From Holosporales bacterium (lineage in GTDB: Bacteria > Pseudomonadota > Alphaproteobacteria > RUG11792), in the NCBI GenBank assembly GCA_031257415.1, contig JAIROR010000096.1:1-20375 (forward strand): a DNA stretch of 20,375 nt. The letters run 5' to 3'. A program made the position numbers and the translations under genes. The notes beneath the pieces were generated by a model that worked only from the letters and a program-made list of their open reading frames with translations, ran no database searches and had not been told where the DNA came from. Shown piece after piece: positions 17,485 to 20,375 of the stretch; positions within the stretch are counted from its first letter, which is position 1, and the number at the start of each line of letters is the position of its first letter.

Positions 17485-17680
17485 GAAAACCTTTGGTAAC
17501 TGTGTATAACCAAGAGTCTCACAGTAATAACAAGACTACCAGAAGAATTAACTTTTGGTAACTGTATATAACCAAGAGTCTCACAGTAATAACGCAGACT
17601 ACCAGAAGAATTAACCTTTGGTAACTGTATATAACCAAGAGTCCTACATCATTGGCAACAACGCAGACTACCAAAAGAGT
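17481..17680. repeat. 62/63-bp tandem repeat array starting at the tRNA 3' end
   Basis: The core TTTGGTAACTGTATATAACC begins at 17492 (one base variant), 17554 and 17617, a 62-63-bp period. Each core is preceded by ACCAGAA...; in the first copy this ACCAGAA is formed by the tRNA discriminator/CCA end. A partial fourth unit (CGCAGACTACC) ends the array near 17672. Each unit holds a short inverted repeat, TTGGT...ACCAA. On the minus strand the array is open and would encode a hydrophobic 21-residue repeat, which I take as accidental. Confidence 0.85.
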
Positions 17681-17689
17681 CTCATCTTC

Positions 17690-18000
17690 CACAAGCGTCT
17701 TTCGCAAGGCTTTCTCCAATTTAAAGAGCACTCGAGGAGTATTTTTTAAGTACCGGCCTCGATGACCTTTCTGCAGCATGTCGCGTATGCCTTTCGGGAA
17801 GAAATCGCCGCCCGGCCGAGGCAGCAATTTGCAATACGCACGTTTGCGCCAACAACAGCTGCAGAAAGATCCGACATCAAAGATCCTTTCTGTCATGAAG
17901 CAGCTTTTTTTCCGCTTCATATCTAGATATTACACCACGTCGTTGTCTTTTGCAAGTTGGTCAAATTCTTGGGAATCCCCGGAAATCCAAGGTTTTTAAA
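17690..18000 (-). pseudogene. Decayed coding sequence, unidentified
   Basis: Protein-like minus-strand fragments follow each other in different frames. First is ISGDSQEFDQLAKDNDVV (stop), then SRYEAEKKLLHDRKDL (stop), then MSDLSAAVVGANVRIA and onward. A 133-codon frame (17920-17519) also crosses the region but runs into the tandem repeats and becomes a Leu/Val/Ile polymer. This looks like a gene broken by several frameshifts, with the array invading its 3' end. No family can be named with confidence. Confidence 0.3.
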
Positions 18001-18015
18001 AAATGTCCCATCGGG

Positions 18016-18041
18016 AAAGCCTTGAAAAATAAGGCTTTTTT
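18016..18041 (+). terminator. Intrinsic terminator (plus strand)
   Basis: AAAGCCTT (18016-18023) and AAGGCTTT (18031-18038) pair across a 7-nt loop, and the hairpin runs into a T-run (18036-18041). On the minus strand there is no T-run after it. It would end plus-strand transcription coming from tRNA-Val through the repeat array and isolates the downstream cassette. Confidence 0.6.
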
Positions 18042-18160
18042 AAAAAAAATTGCTTTAAGCAAAAAAAATTTTGTCCCAAGCAAAAAAAATTTGCCCCAAA
18101 CTTTGTTTTAAATTTTATTTCAGACTCTGTTTCAGATTTTCCTTATCCCAAATTTGGTTT
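18042..18160. other. AT-rich spacer with poly-A repeats
   Basis: Contains two copies of AAGCAAAAAAAATTT(T)G followed by CCCC/TCCC (near 18057 and 18078). There is no coding capacity and no clear promoter apart from that of the cassette that follows. Confidence 0.5.
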
Positions 18161-18345
18161 CGCCGCCGCGCCGTCTTGATCAAACTGAATCTTGCATAAT
18201 TTAGTTATTTGTGGTAAACTTATTATTGATAGGGGTGTTTTTGTTTTTTATGGAGAATTTTATGAACAAGAAATTGTTTGTTTTGGGAAGTCTAATATTG
18301 TGCAGTCTTGGGGTGCTTGGAGCGCCCGGAGCGCAGGCAATGAAT
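18161..18345 (+). repeat. Cassette repeat copy 1: promoter, leader and signal peptide
   Basis: This 185-bp segment matches 18869-19053 with only two differences and no gap. It contains a GC-rich start (CGCCGCCGCGCCGTC), promoter, ribosome site and the full signal-peptide coding region, and stops matching right after the signal peptide. Its first 80 bp recur again at 19729-19808. Confidence 0.95.
18192..18220 (+). promoter_or_regulatory. Cassette promoter, copy 1
   Basis: TTGCAT (18192-18197), a 17-bp spacer and TAAACT (18215-18220). The same boxes and spacing are kept in all three cassette copies. Transcription would start near 18227, about 35 nt before the ATG. Confidence 0.65.
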
Positions 18346-18819
18346 GAAGATAAGTTGCCGTATATGATCGTCGGTAACGGGATATCTTGGAAAAGTCCTA
18401 ATGGACACGACTGTGGCACATTCACGCCCGATGTTACTCCAAACTCGCAGAAATTTTGGGAAATTGCGAACGGCACGCCAGAGCAAGAAAAACCAGCGCT
18501 AAAAGAATTTATGAATAAACTTGAGGAAGGGCTTGGCCGTATTCAAATTCAACGGAATGGAATCAACGCTGACGGAAGCATTAGGAGAAGCGTTAACGTG
18601 TTTCCAGTGCTCATCGCAATCATTAGATACACCAACGAAGAAGGAATAAGCACTGAAGAGAAACAGAGAAGAGAAGAATTGGCCAAAGCTTTGATTTCGG
18701 GGGGGGAAGATAACGAAGATTGGACTTGTTTTCAAAAGGGCGAATGGGAAGGATTGCGTAGATTCAACTTCGCTTCACACTTAGTACTCACTGTCCACGC
18801 AATAACCAACAGACTATAG
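18262..18819 (+). CDS. Exported cassette protein 1 (shared signal peptide family)
   Basis: Encodes 185 residues from ATG 18262, which follows GGAG by 6 nt. An upstream GTG at 18211 would lie within the promoter's -10 box, so it is rejected. Residues 1-26 are a signal peptide (MNKKLFVLGSLILCSLGVLG then APGAQA, cleaved before MNEDK). The mature part has a variable N-terminal segment of about 32 residues. It then has a conserved block, VTPNSQKFWEIA...PEQEKPAL..EFMNKL, and a second conserved part, VFPVLIAIIRYTNEEG...EKQRREEL, and it ends ...ASHLVLTVHAITN. It is predicted mostly helical, with no membrane helix. No known domain is recognised. Its sister lies directly downstream with its own promoter. 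A periplasmic or secreted effector or antigen is the likeliest role, by inference from export and divergence. Confidence 0.85.
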   Translation: MNKKLFVLGSLILCSLGVLGAPGAQAMNEDKLPYMIVGNGISWKSPNGHDCGTFTPDVTPNSQKFWEIANGTPEQEKPALKEFMNKLEEGLGRIQIQRNGINADGSIRRSVNVFPVLIAIIRYTNEEGISTEEKQRREELAKALISGGEDNEDWTCFQKGEWEGLRRFNFASHLVLTVHAITNRL

Positions 18820-18842
18820 TAAAGAAAACCAGACGGACGGAC

Positions 18843-18868
18843 GGCGCATATCGCGCAACAAAGAATTG
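18843..18868. other. 3' hairpin element between cassettes (copy 1)
   Basis: After the stop of cassette gene 1 comes ACGG repeated, then CGCATATCGCGCAACAAAGA. GCGCAA...TTGCGC pair around a 7-nt loop. The same element follows cassette gene 2 at 19703-19728. It lacks a T-run. Confidence 0.55.
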
Positions 18869-19053
18869 CGCCGCCGCGCCGTCTTGATCAAACCGAATCT
18901 TGCATAATTTAGTTATTTGTGGTAAACTTATTATTGATAGGGGTGTTTTTGTTTTTTATGGAGAATTTTATGAACAAAAAATTGTTTGTTTTGGGAAGTC
19001 TAATATTGTGCAGTCTTGGGGTGCTTGGAGCGCCCGGAGCGCAGGCAATGAAT
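18869..19053 (+). repeat. Cassette repeat copy 2: promoter, leader and signal peptide
   Basis: The 185-bp partner of 18161-18345, with two substitutions. One lies upstream of the -35 box; the other is silent at the fourth codon (AAG/AAA, Lys). Confidence 0.95.
18900..18928 (+). promoter_or_regulatory. Cassette promoter, copy 2
   Basis: TTGCAT (18900-18905), 17 bp, TAAACT (18923-18928), identical to copy 1. Gene 2 therefore need not be co-transcribed with gene 1. Confidence 0.65.
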
Positions 19054-19665
19054 AATGTGAGGCATAGTGCTCTGGCAAATGCGATTGTTTTTGATAAGTT
19101 GCCCTCAAAGGGAAGAAGAGTGGATTCTGAGGGGGAAGTAATGGATCGTTGGTACGAAATCAACCCAGTCCTCGACCCAAACTCGGGACTACTTAAAATA
19201 TCTTGGTGGGAACTAAATGAGAAAAATGGAAAAAGCATCATGATCGGCGAATATGGCTACAATGTTGTTCCAAACTCGCAGAAATTTTGGAGAATTGCAG
19301 GCAATATGCCAGAGCAAGAAAAACCAGCGCTAGTCGAATTTATGAATAAACTTGCGGTAAAAGTTAGTAATGTTTATCCGTCATGGATATGTATTAACCC
19401 AGATGCTGATTTTTATGAAAAAGGAGCTGCTGTTATGTTTCCAGTAGTCGCCTTAATCACTGAATATATTAACGACGGAAAAACCGAAGAAGTAAAAAGG
19501 CAAAGAGCAATGCTTGTCCAAGCTTTAGGGTTTAAGATTAATCCGTATAATCTTAATGATAGAGAATGGTCCAACGAAATTCAGAGACTTGGCTATGCCT
19601 CAGAGGCAGTGCTCGCTGTCTACGTAATAACCAATTTTGGAAAAGGATATAAACAAAGGATTTAA
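18970..19665 (+). CDS. Exported cassette protein 2 (shared signal peptide family)
   Basis: Encodes 231 residues from ATG 18970, 6 nt after GGAG. The 26-residue signal peptide is identical in sequence to that of the upstream paralogue. The mature protein starts with a longer and unrelated variable region of about 72 residues (with RWYEINPVLDPNSG and ISWWELNEKNGK). It then aligns again: VVPNSQKFWRIA...PEQEKPAL..EFMNKL, then MFPVVALITEYINDG...KRQRAML, and ...YASEAVLAVYVITN. It ends with a short basic tail (GKGYKQRI). Stretches of over 20 bp are identical to gene 1 in the conserved blocks, whereas the variable parts do not align. No known domain is recognised. Role as for its sister. Confidence 0.87.
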   Translation: MNKKLFVLGSLILCSLGVLGAPGAQAMNNVRHSALANAIVFDKLPSKGRRVDSEGEVMDRWYEINPVLDPNSGLLKISWWELNEKNGKSIMIGEYGYNVVPNSQKFWRIAGNMPEQEKPALVEFMNKLAVKVSNVYPSWICINPDADFYEKGAAVMFPVVALITEYINDGKTEEVKRQRAMLVQALGFKINPYNLNDREWSNEIQRLGYASEAVLAVYVITNFGKGYKQRI

Positions 19666-19702
19666 TTTTTTCAAGGTAATAAATTTTGAAAACCGAACGG
19701 AC

Positions 19703-19728
19703 TGCACATATCGCGCAACAAAGAATTG
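19703..19728. other. 3' hairpin element between cassettes (copy 2)
   Basis: CACATATCGCGCAACAAAGA with the same GCGCAA...TTGCGC inverted repeat as at 18843-18868, one base different. It marks the end of each cassette unit. Confidence 0.55.
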
Positions 19729-19808
19729 CGCCGCCGCGCCGTCTTGATCAAACTGAATCTTGCATAATTTAGTTACTTGTGGTAAACTTATTATTGATAG
19801 GGGTGTTT
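19729..19808 (+). repeat. Cassette repeat copy 3, truncated
   Basis: The first 80 bp of the cassette recur with one difference, including an intact promoter at 19760-19788 (TTGCAT, 17 bp, TAAACT). Similarity ends at 19808, before the ribosome site and signal peptide. No exported gene follows, so the promoter is an orphan. Confidence 0.9.
19760..19788 (+). promoter_or_regulatory. Cassette promoter, copy 3 (orphan)
   Basis: Both boxes and the 17-bp spacing are intact. It points into DNA with no recognisable gene. Confidence 0.5.
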
Positions 19809-20068
19809 GCGTTATTCTGGGCAGACTTGCGCAGAATTTGGGCAGGTTTTGAATAAAAATTTTGAATGAATTGCTTCCTGATGGAGGAATTCTTCTGTGT
19901 CCCAGGTATAGTCTTCGCCCCAAAAGAATTGCCAGGAAGAGCGCAAGTTGCCACAGATATTCTTAGAGAAAAGGCAAGTCACCACAGATATTCCTAGGAA
20001 GGAGGCAAGATGTTTTCGTCCGGAGGAAAATCTACAATCTCTTGTTGCTTGGTTATAAAATCATTGCG
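19809..20068. other. Gene-poor stretch after the truncated cassette
   Basis: No gene is clearly supported. On the minus strand an open frame ending at 19812 contains a protein-like segment (GEDYTWDTEEFLHQEAIHS) and another frame holds TKQQEIVDFPPDENILPPS, so this may be decayed coding DNA. On the plus strand an ATG at 20010 with a good AAGGAGG site opens only 44 codons, the last part made of minisatellite repeats. A 31-bp repeat lies inside. Confidence 0.35.
19943..20009. repeat. 31-bp direct repeat
   Basis: GCAAGT(T/C)(G/A)CCACAGATATTC followed by (T/C)TAG(A/G)(G/A)A starts at 19943 and 19974, and a third GCAAG starts at 20005, an exact 31-bp period. Confidence 0.75.
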
Positions 20069-20375
20069 AAGTGAAACCGGAATGCAACCCCAAAAAATGA
20101 CCAGAGGATACTCAAAAGATAAGCAAGAAGTGATCAAAAAGTGACCAGAGAATGCTCAAAAGATAAGCAAGAAGTGAACAGAAAATGACCGGAGAATGCT
20201 CAAAAGATAAGCAAGAAGTGAACAGAAAATGACCAGAAAATGCTCAAAAACTGCAACCCAAAAACGACAGGAATGAAAAAAAAGTGCAACCAAATGCCAA
20301 TCGAATGACAACCGAAGTGCAACCGAATGCCAATCGAAGTGCAACCGAATGCCAATCGAATGCCAATCAAAGTGC
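20069..20375. repeat. 11-bp minisatellite with a 44-bp higher-order unit, reaching the right edge
   Basis: From about 20069 the DNA is built of 11-mers of the form AARTGMMMANN, for example AAATGACCAGA, GAATGCTCAAA, AAGTGCAACCG and AATGCCAATCG. Between about 20086 and 20250 four 11-mers form a 44-bp unit whose CTCAAAA block recurs at 20111, 20155, 20199 and 20243. The right part is a simpler AAGTGCAACCG/AATGCCAATCG alternation that continues out of the window. Any open frame here is a consequence of the repeat. Confidence 0.85.

Noticed and set aside
17271..17522. Minus-strand open frame of 83 codons across the tRNA
   Set aside because: It is antisense to tRNA-Val; this is a familiar spurious translation of tRNA genes.
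17481..17680. CRISPR array
   Set aside because: Units are contiguous tandem copies with no unique spacers; no cas gene is present. The same applies to the 24-, 31- and 44-bp repeats.
17519..17920. Minus-strand 133-codon frame as an intact gene
   Set aside because: The second half is the tandem repeat translated into a Leu/Val/Ile polymer, and no ribosome site precedes the ATG; kept only as part of a decayed region.
17778..17999. Plus-strand 73-codon frame ending just before the terminator
   Set aside because: No ribosome site, no recognisable composition or family, and better protein-like fragments lie on the other strand.
20010..20144. 44-codon plus-strand frame behind AAGGAGG
   Set aside because: The ribosome site is good, but the second half is minisatellite and no conserved feature is visible.

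Overview
The window looks like part of the chromosome of a host-associated alphaproteobacterium, most like Holosporales/Rickettsiales-type endosymbionts. Reasons: an alphaproteobacterial-type bS21 protein, a GTA/prophage-type HK97 capsid gene standing alone, AT-rich Asn/Ile-rich coding sequence, roughly half-coding DNA right of 14.7 kb, many short repeat families, broken gene remnants and several secreted proteins with no obvious homologues. The taxonomic call is inference; no 16S or other marker is present.

Layout, left to right. (1) 1-384, minus strand: the start of a secreted protein that runs off the left edge. It has a signal peptide, an 8-residue repeat and a run of 30 serines. (2) 385-935: a divergent control region with a sigma70-like promoter on each strand, two tandem 23-bp direct repeats and an inverted repeat. 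(3) 936-14735, plus strand: one uninterrupted 4599-codon gene for a giant secreted protein built almost wholly of short amphipathic helical repeats; it fills two thirds of the window. (4) 14693-14967, minus strand: a frameshifted gene remnant meeting the 3' end of the giant gene. (5) 15047-15247: rpsU (bS21), whose 3' end is duplicated downstream. (6) 15493-15714, minus: a small single-pass membrane protein with an acidic tail, preceded by a long hairpin. (7) 15900-16270: four copies of a ~100-bp repeat. (8) 16270-17259, minus: an HK97-fold major capsid protein with no other phage gene nearby. (9) 17408-17484: tRNA-Val(CAC), whose 3' end begins a 62/63-bp tandem repeat array. (10) 17690-18041: decayed coding sequence and a plus-strand terminator. 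(11) 18161-19808: three copies of a promoter-leader cassette. Two drive paralogous exported proteins with near-identical signal peptides and divergent mature parts; the third has lost its gene. (12) 19812-20375: 31-bp repeats, then an 11-bp minisatellite reaching the right edge.

No multi-gene enzymatic pathway is visible. The common theme is export: four predicted exported proteins (poly-Ser protein, giant solenoid, two cassette proteins) plus one small membrane protein, in repeat-rich DNA. The most promising undescribed items are the giant solenoid protein and the shared-signal-peptide cassette family, which looks like a recombining effector or surface-antigen family. Both readings of function are inference.
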